Part shown: piece by piece, positions 1-6,667 of the stretch
Layout of the letters: every line of letters begins with the position of its first letter
Numbering within the stretch: the stretch's first letter is position 1
Origin: Oscillospiraceae bacterium
GTDB lineage: Bacteria > Bacillota_A > Clostridia > Oscillospirales > Oscillospiraceae
Direction of reading: 5' to 3'
Length of the DNA stretch: 6,667 bases
Assembly (NCBI GenBank): GCA_016302015.1
Contig: JAEDOJ010000086.1
Span: 1 to 6,667 of the forward strand
Notes under the pieces: generated by a model
The model's input: only the letters and a program-made list of their open reading frames with translations
Told to the model about the DNA's origin: nothing
The model's database searches: none
Program-made: the position numbers and the translations under genes

Positions 1-1
1 A

Positions 2-64
2 GGGTTCATCCTCCGGGGATTCGGGGATGTCGATATAGCCCACGAAGCGGTAGAATATACGATT
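2..64 (-). pseudogene. Possible truncated remnant of a jelly-roll-containing gene, running off the left edge
   Basis: The minus-strand frame is open from 133 to the left edge, with no ATG. Its last 21 codons read NRIFYRFVGYIDIPESPED and two more residues, with G/C-rich third positions like the large gene. This resembles the closing strand of the second jelly-roll of the large protein (IAYIRFVEADIPD, residues 1728-1740), including a shared run coding Arg-Phe-Val followed by Asp-Ile-Pro. Codons above 64 in this frame look non-coding. It is either a decayed or 5'-deleted paralogue or chance. The evidence is thin. Confidence 0.25.
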
Positions 65-209
65 GCAGGATTGGCTGCCTGCTGCTGTTCCACTACACCG
101 CCGTCGGCACGCAGAAGTCCTATCGGCAGATCTTTATACTAATTCCTAATAAAACCATTTAAATAATCATCAGCGCTGAAATCAAGGCAATCCGGAAAGT
201 ACGAAAACC

Positions 210-238
210 GTGACAAATTCCGTCGAGGAGCATAGAAT
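210..238 (+). promoter_or_regulatory. Predicted sigma-A promoter for the small plus-strand gene
   Basis: GTGACA at 210-215 (five of six bases match the -35 consensus), a 17-base spacer, and TAGAAT at 233-238 (five of six match the -10 consensus). Transcription would start near 245, giving a leader of about 35 bases before the ribosome site and the ATG at 280. No operator-like palindrome is evident around it. Confidence 0.55.
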
Positions 239-264
239 GGATTGTGCTGTCAATAAATTTTTGG

Positions 265-273
265 AGAGGAAGG
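265..273 (+). promoter_or_regulatory. Ribosome-binding site of the frameshifted plus-strand gene
   Basis: AGAGGAAGG ends six bases before the ATG at 280. It supports that ATG as a genuine start even though the frame it opens is closed after ten codons. Confidence 0.55.
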
Positions 274-279
274 ATCTCG

Positions 280-451
280 ATGGAAACGACAAAAACGCCC
301 CTGCCAGCGTGAGGACAATTGCCGGGAAGCCATCACCGAATTGATCGAAGCCGTTGCCGAGCAACAGGAGGCACTGGCAAAGATCCTGGAGGCAGAACAC
401 GGGTATCACACCCGCACCGTCTCTATAATATCAGGCTCTTACGAAAGCTGA
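280..451 (+). pseudogene. Small helical-protein gene broken by a one-base frameshift in a CCCC run
   Basis: The ATG at 280 opens METTKTPLPA and stops at 310-312. Dropping one C from the CCCC run at 298-301 joins METTKTP to a clean second frame: CQREDNCREAITELIEAV, then AEQQEALAKILEAE, ending at the TGA at 449-451. The product would be 56 residues, with two cysteines near the N-terminus and a strongly amphipathic helix. I know similar short Cys-then-helix sequences (with ALxxILxAE) among small proteins of spore-forming Clostridia, often of unknown role; this is recollection. The last 17 residues after ILEAE look unlike those proteins. A promoter and ribosome site lie directly upstream. The shift could be a true inactivation, phase variation at the C run, or a sequencing error. 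Confidence 0.5.
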
Positions 452-502
452 TGAATGCTTTCAATCTCACACGGGGAACCGTGACCTGCATGATTTCAAA
501 TG

Positions 503-535
503 ACTCCACGGAGGGCAGAACGCCCTCCGTGGAGT
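503..535. terminator. Perfect 14-bp hairpin, probable bidirectional terminator
   Basis: ACTCCACGGAGGGC (503-516), a five-base loop (517-521) and its exact reverse complement (522-535). Beyond one mismatch and a wobble pair, the stem can extend with AAA (498-500) against TTT (538-540). On the minus strand it begins four bases after the TAA of the small peptide gene. On the plus strand it is followed by GGTTTTAA and lies about 50 bases after the broken plus-strand gene. The T tracts are short on both sides, three to four bases, so efficiency is uncertain. Its place between converging units supports use in both directions. Confidence 0.75.
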
Positions 536-539
536 GGTT

Positions 540-791
540 TTAAGAGATAAATAGATTGTATTTCTCGCCGGAGATATCGTAGGGGCAAAGCTGATCCGCC
601 GGAGGCTGGACGTTGCAGATGCCATCTGTCGTATTGAACAGATACCAGCCGGTATCGACGTCCGGATCAACAGGCACAGTGCATTCGCCCAGCTGCGTCG
701 CTGAGGGGTTGACCGTGCAGCTTGCGATGGTCGCCCCCGCCAGAGAGAAGCTCTCATAGAACAGTTGAGGCTTTGCGTATTCTTTTTTCAT
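540..791 (-). CDS. Small four-cysteine peptide, 83 aa, translationally coupled to the large glycosidase-like gene
   Basis: I chose the ATG at 789-791. It has a strong GAGGAGGA site six bases upstream and overlaps the upstream stop as ATGA; a GTG 18 codons earlier has no visible ribosome site. The peptide starts MKKEYAKPQLFYESFSLAGA, a charged, amphipathic, leader-like stretch with no hydrophobic core long enough for a classical signal peptide. The remainder is acidic and Pro/Thr/Asp-rich, with cysteines at 25, 37, 59 and 69, and ends in NLFIS. I recall short peptides from gut Clostridia that begin MKKxYxKP and carry later cysteines, but not with any proven function. It may be a peptide-natural-product precursor, a small disulfide protein, or an accessory of the large enzyme. 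No modification enzyme or transporter is visible in the window. Confidence 0.82.
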   Translation of the reverse strand: MKKEYAKPQLFYESFSLAGATIASCTVNPSATQLGECTVPVDPDVDTGWYLFNTTDGICNVQPPADQLCPYDISGEKYNLFIS

Positions 792-3700
792 CTTGATTCC
801 TCCTCTGTTATCCTGCGGTATAGGCGCTGTCCGCCATAGTCCCACATCCGATCGCTGCTCTGCCCATAGGCAAGGGGCGTGGAAGGGGGAAGCTCTGCAG
901 CTTCAGCTGTGGCGGAGCCGGATGAATTACTGACGACAACAACTCTTACGTTGTCGAAGTAGTAGCAGGTGGTGATTCCGTTCTGGGGATTGGAATAAAT
1001 GCTGAACAGATCCTTGCTTCGATCCGTGCAGCCGGCAGGAATTGTCCAGGTGGCGGAATAATGCACCCAGCCGTCGCTTTTGGAAATGTTCAGTTGCTTA
1101 ATGAGATGGTCTTTTTGGTTCAGTGCGGCGGCATCGTCATACTGTAAATTACAGAATACCTGACTGCTTTCTACCGCTCCGGCGGGATCCAGACGGATGT
1201 CAAAATCGACCTGATAGGTCACGCCCGGCGTAAACTTCATCTCGTACCACGAATACAGCCACCTATTCCCCTCTGCGGTTGCGGCATGGTAGCACTGATT
1301 CATTCTGGCGTCCGGGTCTGTGGCCAGCGTCAGAACGTCGGAAGGGAGGAATTTTGCATTGTCGCCTTCCGCGTCATCCTCCAGCAGAACGTCCGGAATA
1401 TCCGCCTCCACAAAGCGGATATACGCAATGTCGATGGTTCCGGCGCAGTCGAAGGGATCAAAGCGAAGCTGGGTCAGCGTGCCGCTCCAAGCCTCATTCC
1501 GGGACATTTCAAAGCGGAGAGTCTGATATCCGTTGGAGTCCTGGTCAATTCTGCATTTCAGGCTCTTCGACTCGCTGAGACCGGTCTGGGAAGCCGTTGC
1601 GAAGTAGAAGCCAAGATATCCCGAGGAGGCTCCGGTGAGAGACCATTTGCACTTGATCTCCAGCGTTTTGTACTTGCTGCAATCCAGATCAAGCCTTGTG
1701 GACAGCATGGGATCGTACTTGCCGTCGGACAGGGGGACGGAGGTCATCCGCAGGCAGTCCTCTCGAAAGCCGAGGGTTGCCCCATACGGACTCCAGCCTC
1801 TGGTGTCGCCAACATGGTTGAAGTTCCATACGCCCTCCACATAGTCATAGAGAGACTGCTCTGGTGTTGTAATGTAATAATCTATGCCGTCTTGTACGAT
1901 GTGCAGTCCCAGAGTCTGCGCCAGTCCCCGGATGGGGATCATGGGAACGCCGTCCTGCAGGTAGATGGCGCCGCCCAGCGAAATCTGCTCCTGACCGTTG
2001 ACCAGTGCGTAATCCTTCCCCGCGGTAAAGGTGTAGGTATTGCGATCCCGATAGAGGGTCAGGGTGGAGGTGGCGTAATCCCACTCATGATAGGTGTAGA
2101 GGTGATACTGAATCTGGCTCTCGCCCGGCTCAAAGGGGAAGTAGTCCACATTGTTGCTGGTCTCCGGGAAAATGCTGTTCTTTATGCGAATGCCGTTGAT
2201 GTACAGCTCCGGGTAATCCTGCGCCAGCTCGAAGGTGATGGACTTGATGGTGAAGGAGGTGTCGTTCACCTGCAAGGGGTCTAACCGCAGACCGGAGATG
2301 GTTCCCGTCCATCCGGAGGCAAGCCCTACATCAAAGAGGAAGGTGGTCTCCTCCGTGGTGGTGGAGGGAACACGGATCGAATTTCCTTCGGAATAGCCGG
2401 CGTTGTTCATGTTATAGAACAACTGCATGGAATGCCCCGCAGGGATGCCGCTGGCAACCACCCGGATGCGGGTGACATCCGCCACCGTAAGCCCCGTATA
2501 CATTTCTGAACTGAGGTACAAAGCCGCGTCATTGCTCTGTCCCGCAGGCAGGGTGGTGAAGGTGGTTCCGCTGTCGGAAACCGTTACAGTATTGCTCAGA
2601 TTGCTCCGGCTGAGATAGGTCTGGTGCGCATTGGCTTGCGTGAAGTCAAAGGGGATCGTATTGCTGCTTTCGGGAAGGACATAGTTGCCGTTACGGCGCA
2701 GGACTCTCCGATCCTGAGGATAGTTGTGGTTGATCCGCTGGAGCTGTTCCGCTGTGGGCGTGGGATCCGCATGCTCGCCGCCCTGGGTGTAGACCTCACG
2801 GATGACATCCAGATAGCCAAAGCCGTTCAGCCCCTCGGCGGGCATCAGGTAGGTTCCTTCGCCGTACTCATTCCAGGTGGACAGCATGACAAAGCCCTCC
2901 GACCAGTCCGGTGCGTTTGCGCCTCTGTTGGGCAGATACTCGTCCCGAACCCATTGGTTGGCTTTCCTATAATCCGACACGGTCATCAGAGGATGTCTGG
3001 TCTGGTGCCAGCCTACATCGTTGAAGCCCACGCTGATGGTCGGCACGGTGTAAACATCCCGGCTGTTTTTCACGCTGAGGTTGGAGTTTATGTTGTTCTC
3101 CAGGGAGCTGCCGCCCGTACCCCAGTTGTAGGCATACCACCCGTCAAAGCCGTAGGCGGCAAGGTCGTTCCGTCCGCCGTTGCAGTCCAGAATGATGACG
3201 CCGTCATAGTCTAATTTGTCCTTGACTTGCGACCGCAGATAGTCGAATTCATCCTTCAGACCGGTTCCGAAGGTATTCATCAGCTTATCAGCGCCGAAGA
3301 TTGCCAGAACCGGCTTGTTGTCGATGACCATATAGTTGGGGTTGGAGAAGAAGTATTCAATGAAGTAGGGGACGTAGTAGGTGCGGAACGCCTCGCTGTT
3401 TGCCGGTCTTGCGCCGTTCGCCGCCTCCCAGAGCAGGCAGAAGTCCATCATGTCGCTGTATTTGGCGTTCATGTACGCATCGATCTGCTTCACATTGCGG
3501 GTGGTGAGGGGGGCAGAGGAGGCGTTGGCAAACCAGCAGAAGGCCTGGAAATCAATGCCGTGCTCTACCATGTATTTGATCTCCCAGTCGGCGGTCTCGG
3601 TCAGACCCTCGTCATAGTAGCCCAGCACCGGTTTCAGGTCGTCATGGGGCGTAACGGTTGCCCAGCCCCAGTGCGCGCCGTTTTCCCAGAGGGAGCAGAC

Positions 3701-6667
3701 GTTGATGCCGATGATGTAGTCATCGTCACCCGCCGGGGGCACAGGCGCCGGCACATCATGCTCCACCAGATTGCTCACCCGGATATCGTCCAGAGAAAGC
3801 GTGGCAGAGCCGGAGTTGGTCAGGCGGAGGCCGTCAATGTAGTTGGCGTTGGTGAGGAAGGGGACAGGCTTGGTGAGAACCTGACTGTTGACCTTCACCA
3901 CGGCCGTGTGGGTCTCCGTATTGGCTTCGATCTTCAGGTCGTACCACAGATTCTGGGAGAACGCCTTCAACTCCGTGCTGTTGGCATAGAGCTTGCCGTC
4001 CCGTGCCGAAATTTCCACCACGGGTTCCTCCCCGGCGCAGAGGGCAATGCTTCCCGCACCGTTATTGGGCAGCAGGGCGGTGCCGTGATAGGACACCGTG
4101 CCGCTGAGGGGGTCGAAGCTGCGGGTGGTGGTCACGCCGCCGGGAAGCAGGAGAGCGTACTCCTGCACACGGAGCTGGTCGGCGTTGGTAAACCGGCAGT
4201 TGACCGCCGCAGTGGGGCTGTCGAAGTTTTCATAGACCCCATAGTTCGCCTGAATATAGCCGCCGTACACCTGGGTGGCGTTGCAGGTCTCATCCAGAGT
4301 CTCAAAGGAGAGACAGCGAACGCCGCTGCCGGTCAGCGGGTAGGTGCCGCAGAGCTGATTGTTGATGTAGGTGGTGCTGATTTGGCGATCCAGATCGATG
4401 CTCACCCGGAACAGGATGTCGTAGCTGTTGCTCTGGGCAAAGGTTTCGGAGATTTTCACCAGAGTGCCGGAGGCGGTTTTGAGCCAGAAGGCGTTGTCCC
4501 TGGTCACCAGATAATAGGTGTCGCTGCCGTCCTCGTCGCTCAGACGAAGGACGTTGCCGTCGAAGCCGTAGGTGTAGGCAACCTTGAACTGCAGATCCAG
4601 CAGACCCTCGGTCTCCCGGTTGAAATACCGAAGCAGGCGGGAATGCTCGTCCGTCATCACGTCGCTGAGCAGACCGTTATATGTGGGTGAAACAATGGGC
4701 ATACCGGCCCGGTTGTCCAGCTCCCAGCCGGATTCGATGCCCTCAAGCACCGGCGGATTGTCCAGCGAGTCGGTGAAGCACAGCTCATAGGCCTGCCGCT
4801 GCTGCCGGACGGCAGCCAGCGGAAGACCGAAGTAGATACAGGTGGAGTCGCCGTACTTCATCATCTCGTTCAGCAGGGTGGTCAGCTTGGAATCGGAGCC
4901 CTCAGACGCCGTCTTTCGGGCTGCGTAGGTTTCAATGCTGTAGGACAGGGTGCCGCTGACCTTGGTGCCTTCCTTGTCGAACACCTCAGCAACGCAGACC
5001 GTTCGCATCTGTGCGGCGTTGAAGCCGTCGAAGACCACGGCATAGCTGCCATCTTTGCAAATGGTGAACTTGTCGCCGGTGATGTCCGCTGTCTGGGTTT
5101 CCCCCTTTGCGTCCGTGTAGGTCAGCCGCAGGGTCAGGTCGCTGGCTTTGCCGGCGTAGCCGTTGGCCTTCAGGTAATACTTGATGGCGACCTTCTCCCG
5201 CAGCACCAGAGACGCATTGGTGAATTGCACCGCAGCGGTATCGTTGCCGGAAAGAGTGTAGCCGTCCTTGCTCAGCGACGGGCTGGTCTGCGTGGCCAGA
5301 GCCTGCTGGTCTGCCGTCAGGTCGGCATTGACAGGATTTGCGGTGTTGTAGTTCCAGAAACGCTGGGCGGCCGCGCCGTAATTCAGCATATCCACAAGGA
5401 GCGTTTTTAATTTGGAATCCGTTTCTTCCTTTTTAAGCTGGTTCATGGCGTAGGTCTTGACGCTGTATTCTACGGCCTTTCCGGCGACGTCGACGCCGTT
5501 CTTCGTGCCGTGCATGGTAGCGGTGACAAGGCTGCCCAGCTCCGTGGCGGAGATGCCGGTGAAGGTATAGACCCGCATATCACCCACGGTGGTGTATTTG
5601 GTGAGCTTTACCTTCTCGACTCTGTCCACCTTGCTGTATTCGTCATAGCAGTCCTTGGCGCAGACCAGATAGGGATTCTCAATCCCCACCAGATTTGCCT
5701 CGGGGACGTAGAAGTTGATGGAGAAGTCACTGGACAGGAGGACGGAGGCGGCGGTGATACCCAGCGTGCCGGAGCCGGACACGTCAGAGTCCGCCGGCAG
5801 GAGGAGGGCCTCCGCCAGAGCCAGAGCGGCGTTGGTGTCCTCCGGCTGGCAGGAAAGCCTGGTCACCGTGCCGGGGAGGTACTCGAAGCCGGTCAGGGCG
5901 ATGGGAACCGTTCCGGTGTTCTTGAACAGCAGAGTCTGGGTTCCGTCTGCCTGCCAGGTATGGATGGGATAGTGCATTTCCGTGGCGATGTTCAGCGCCC
6001 GCTCGTAGATCGGCGCAGTGCTTGCGCCGTCGGTGAAGTTCTCCACCGAGTAAACGCTGAGGTTTCCTTCCTCGCCGGTGAAGCTCAGTGCGCCCAGACG
6101 AAGGGTGGCACCGGCTTTGGCCTCCACGGCAACGGCGATGGCCTGATTGGGCGCCAGATGAATCTCATACTTGGGGCCGTGCTCCAGCTTGTCGCTCAGC
6201 TCCGTTTTGCCGTATTCGGTGATGAACAGGCTGACGCCGGAGGTGAGAATTTCATGGAAGCCGGTGCGTTCGTATTCGGCTTCTGCGTTGATGGGATTGA
6301 AAATCCGAATGCCGTCCACCAGAATGTCGAAGGAACCGATGCTATAGGGGTCGAAATAGGGGGAATACATGGGCGTGCAGACCACGGTATACATTCCGTA
6401 GGTCAGATCGTCCTTGACAATGGCAGAGCCCTGATAGAGACGGTCAGTCTCTCTGCCCTCATTGGGAGGAGCCTCTGCGCCGCTTTCCTGATCCCCGTAG
6501 TAAATACCGTAGCGGGTGTTCACCGTCCGTGTGAAGTCCGGGGCCTTGCCCTCTGTCCGCTCTCCTTTGTAGACCTGGACGTTGATCACGCCGCCGTAGG
6601 GGGTGCCCATGCTGACCAGCTCGAAGCCGGTGCCGTAGAAGCTGAACTCCAGGGAGGGATAGGGCTG
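788..6667 (-). CDS. Giant multi-module surface/secreted glycoside hydrolase-like protein with GH99-like domain (5'-partial)
   Basis: At least 1959 residues are visible. The frame stays open through 19 codons above the ATG at 6610, which lacks a Shine-Dalgarno site and lies inside a beta-sandwich, so the true start is outside the window. Numbering from that Met, the modules are: jelly-roll (before 1 to 108); beta-sandwich (109-248); duplicated unknown domain (284-425 and 455-595); two concanavalin-A-like sandwiches (606-799, 800-950); Pro-rich linker; GH99/GH71-like catalytic domain (963-1292); jelly-roll (1318-1463); copper-amine-oxidase-N-like stalk (1464-1590, with MIPIRGLAQTLGLHI at 1557); second jelly-roll (1592-1737); CBM4/9-like module (1738-1893); 47-residue polar tail. 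GH99-like proteins include endo-alpha-mannosidases and WbsX proteins, so a glycan-cleaving extracellular enzyme is inferred; the substrate is unknown. No dockerin, LPXTG-plus-membrane segment or SLH repeat is seen at the C-terminus. The TGA stop overlaps the next gene's ATG. Confidence 0.93.
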   Translation of the reverse strand, partial: QPYPSLEFSFYGTGFELVSMGTPYGGVINVQVYKGERTEGKAPDFTRTVNTRYGIYYGDQESGAEAPPNEGRETDRLYQGSAIVKDDLTYGMYTVVCTPMYSPYFDPYSIGSFDILVDGIRIFNPINAEAEYERTGFHEILTSGVSLFITEYGKTELSDKLEHGPKYEIHLAPNQAIAVAVEAKAGATLRLGALSFTGEEGNLSVYSVENFTDGASTAPIYERALNIATEMHYPIHTWQADGTQTLLFKNTGTVPIALTGFEYLPGTVTRLSCQPEDTNAALALAEALLLPADSDVSGSGTLGITAASVLLSSDFSINFYVPEANLVGIENPYLVCAKDCYDEYSKVDRVEKVKLTKYTTVGDMRVYTFTGISATELGSLVTATMHGTKNGVDVAGKAVEYSVKTYAMNQLKKEETDSKLKTLLVDMLNYGAAAQRFWNYNTANPVNADLTADQQALATQTSPSLSKDGYTLSGNDTAAVQFTNASLVLREKVAIKYYLKANGYAGKASDLTLRLTYTDAKGETQTADITGDKFTICKDGSYAVVFDGFNAAQMRTVCVAEVFDKEGTKVSGTLSYSIETYAARKTASEGSDSKLTTLLNEMMKYGDSTCIYFGLPLAAVRQQRQAYELCFTDSLDNPPVLEGIESGWELDNRAGMPIVSPTYNGLLSDVMTDEHSRLLRYFNRETEGLLDLQFKVAYTYGFDGNVLRLSDEDGSDTYYLVTRDNAFWLKTASGTLVKISETFAQSNSYDILFRVSIDLDRQISTTYINNQLCGTYPLTGSGVRCLSFETLDETCNATQVYGGYIQANYGVYENFDSPTAAVNCRFTNADQLRVQEYALLLPGGVTTTRSFDPLSGTVSYHGTALLPNNGAGSIALCAGEEPVVEISARDGKLYANSTELKAFSQNLWYDLKIEANTETHTAVVKVNSQVLTKPVPFLTNANYIDGLRLTNSGSATLSLDDIRVSNLVEHDVPAPVPPAGDDDYIIGINVCSLWENGAHWGWATVTPHDDLKPVLGYYDEGLTETADWEIKYMVEHGIDFQAFCWFANASSAPLTTRNVKQIDAYMNAKYSDMMDFCLLWEAANGARPANSEAFRTYYVPYFIEYFFSNPNYMVIDNKPVLAIFGADKLMNTFGTGLKDEFDYLRSQVKDKLDYDGVIILDCNGGRNDLAAYGFDGWYAYNWGTGGSSLENNINSNLSVKNSRDVYTVPTISVGFNDVGWHQTRHPLMTVSDYRKANQWVRDEYLPNRGANAPDWSEGFVMLSTWNEYGEGTYLMPAEGLNGFGYLDVIREVYTQGGEHADPTPTAEQLQRINHNYPQDRRVLRRNGNYVLPESSNTIPFDFTQANAHQTYLSRSNLSNTVTVSDSGTTFTTLPAGQSNDAALYLSSEMYTGLTVADVTRIRVVASGIPAGHSMQLFYNMNNAGYSEGNSIRVPSTTTEETTFLFDVGLASGWTGTISGLRLDPLQVNDTSFTIKSITFELAQDYPELYINGIRIKNSIFPETSNNVDYFPFEPGESQIQYHLYTYHEWDYATSTLTLYRDRNTYTFTAGKDYALVNGQEQISLGGAIYLQDGVPMIPIRGLAQTLGLHIVQDGIDYYITTPEQSLYDYVEGVWNFNHVGDTRGWSPYGATLGFREDCLRMTSVPLSDGKYDPMLSTRLDLDCSKYKTLEIKCKWSLTGASSGYLGFYFATASQTGLSESKSLKCRIDQDSNGYQTLRFEMSRNEAWSGTLTQLRFDPFDCAGTIDIAYIRFVEADIPDVLLEDDAEGDNAKFLPSDVLTLATDPDARMNQCYHAATAEGNRWLYSWYEMKFTPGVTYQVDFDIRLDPAGAVESSQVFCNLQYDDAAALNQKDHLIKQLNISKSDGWVHYSATWTIPAGCTDRSKDLFSIYSNPQNGITTCYYFDNVRVVVVSNSSGSATAEAAELPPSTPLAYGQSSDRMWDYGGQRLYRRITEEESR
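798..805 (-). promoter_or_regulatory. Strong ribosome-binding site of the small peptide gene
   Basis: GAGGAGGA on the minus strand lies six bases (ATCAAG) before the ATG at 791. It is embedded in the last codons of the large gene, so ribosomes finishing that gene can restart here. This site decides the start of the small peptide in favour of the ATG over the upstream in-frame GTG at 845. Confidence 0.85.
1400..2659 (-). repeat. Pair of related jelly-roll (CBM-like) modules flanking a stalk domain
   Basis: Residues 1318-1463 (bases 2222-2659) and 1592-1737 (1400-1837) share one pattern. Each opens with a Phe/Asn-rich strand, has a central strand naming a ligand face, and closes with W-S/T-G-T-L/I-x-x-L-R-F/L-D-P (Trp1434 and Trp1708) followed by a final I-x-x-I-x-F strand. 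They look like diverged copies of one galactose-binding-type jelly-roll. The copper-amine-oxidase-N-like domain (residues 1464-1590) sits between them. Carbohydrate binding is inferred from the fold pattern and from linkage to a glycosidase domain; no binding residues can be assigned. Confidence 0.6.
2735..3724 (-). other. GH99/GH71-like (WbsX-like) catalytic domain within the large protein
   Basis: Residues 963-1292 of the large protein (numbered from the Met at 6610). The domain opens with IIGINVCSLWENGAHWGWAT, followed by GYYDEG (997-1002) and WEIKYMVEHGIDFQAFCWF (1009-1027), the typical start of the GH99/GH71-like TIM barrel. It ends with STWNEYGEGTYLMP (1244-1257). That motif corresponds to the W-N-E-W-x-E-G-x-Y-L-E-P signature I know from WbsX and GH99-like proteins. 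Glu1248 (bases 2867-2869) and Glu1251 (2858-2860) are three residues apart, the spacing of the two active-site glutamates in GH99 endo-mannosidases. The catalytic assignment is by motif only. The domain could be a divergent glycosidase or act on an untested glycan. Confidence 0.8.
4826..5761 (-). repeat. Tandem duplicated domain of unknown function in the large protein
   Basis: Two diverged protein-level copies: residues 284-425 (bases 5336-5761) and 455-595 (4826-5248). Each has a beta-rich first half and ends in the same signature. Copy 1 has EYSVKTYA then DSKLKTLLVDMLNYG (398-412). Copy 2 has SYSIETYA then DSKLTTLLNEMMKYG (573-587). The second half is therefore a predicted helix that follows a strand, repeated at a period of 175 residues. 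I recall similar unnamed modules in large surface proteins of gut Clostridia, but I cannot name a family. Function is unknown; a spacer or binding module is plausible. Confidence 0.75.

Noticed and set aside
134..209. A/T-rich patch with an ATTTAAAT palindrome
   Set aside because: I considered it as a regulatory site or minus-strand promoter, but no well-spaced -35/-10 pair or convincing operator is present.
180..344. Plus-strand frame reading through MDCAVNKFLERKDLDGN
   Set aside because: It overlaps the promoter, ribosome site and start of the better-supported small gene, has no ribosome site of its own near the ATG at 237, and ends without a recognisable domain.
843..845. GTG start giving a 101-residue version of the small peptide
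   Set aside because: No ribosome site is visible, and the extra 18 residues overlap the large gene in another frame. The ATG at 791 has a strong site.
894..911. LPPST near the C-terminus of the large protein as a sortase signal
   Set aside because: It lacks the Gly of LPXTG and is not followed by a hydrophobic segment and a positively charged tail of the right form.
1286..2284. Plus-strand open frame of 332 codons, and several shorter ones across 1279-5972
   Set aside because: These are shadows of the minus-strand modules, which carry recognisable folds; the plus-strand translations do not.
3227..4690. Plus-strand open frame of 487 codons
   Set aside because: It is antisense to the large gene, has low-complexity Val/Gly/Ala/His-rich translation typical of the reverse of a G/C-rich third-position gene, and lacks any domain pattern or ribosome site.
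6608..6610. ATG at 6610 as the start of the large gene
   Set aside because: There is no Shine-Dalgarno site before it, and the frame continues upstream with a convincing jelly-roll strand (LEFSFYGTGFELVS). It is an internal Met.

Overview
The window looks like chromosomal DNA of a gut-type Firmicute, probably Clostridia of the Oscillospiraceae or Lachnospiraceae kind. I infer this from the strong GA-rich Shine-Dalgarno sites, the moderately high G+C with G/C-rich third codon positions, and a very long mosaic carbohydrate-active surface-type protein. It is a family-level guess made without any database search.

Layout. Almost the whole window (788-6667) is one minus-strand gene whose 5' end lies beyond the right edge. 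It encodes at least 1959 residues: tandem beta-sandwich modules, a duplicated domain of unknown function, two lectin-like sandwiches, a glycoside-hydrolase domain of the GH99/GH71-like (WbsX-like) superfamily carrying a W-N-E-Y-G-E-G motif, then a jelly-roll, a copper-amine-oxidase-N-like stalk domain, a second copy of that jelly-roll, and a CBM4/9-like module. Its stop codon overlaps the start codon of a second gene (540-791, minus) in an ATGA arrangement. That gene encodes an 83-residue, four-cysteine peptide whose N-terminus looks like a leader. A perfect 14-bp hairpin (503-535) lies just after it and ends the operon.

The left 500 bases are different. On the plus strand, a near-consensus sigma-A promoter (210-238) and a good ribosome-binding site precede a small helical-protein gene (280-451). 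An extra base in a CCCC run breaks it after seven codons. At the extreme left, on the minus strand, a short stretch (about 2-64) resembles the end of a jelly-roll module of the big gene and may be a decayed or truncated paralogue. The plus-strand unit and the minus-strand operon converge on the same hairpin, which probably terminates both.

Working together. The large protein is best read as an exported, multi-module glycan-binding and glycan-cleaving enzyme. Its export signal and any cell-wall anchor would have to be in the missing N-terminus, because none is visible at the C-terminus. The small peptide is translationally coupled to it and so is expected to be made with it. Its role is unknown; a precursor peptide or a small secreted disulfide protein are both possible.
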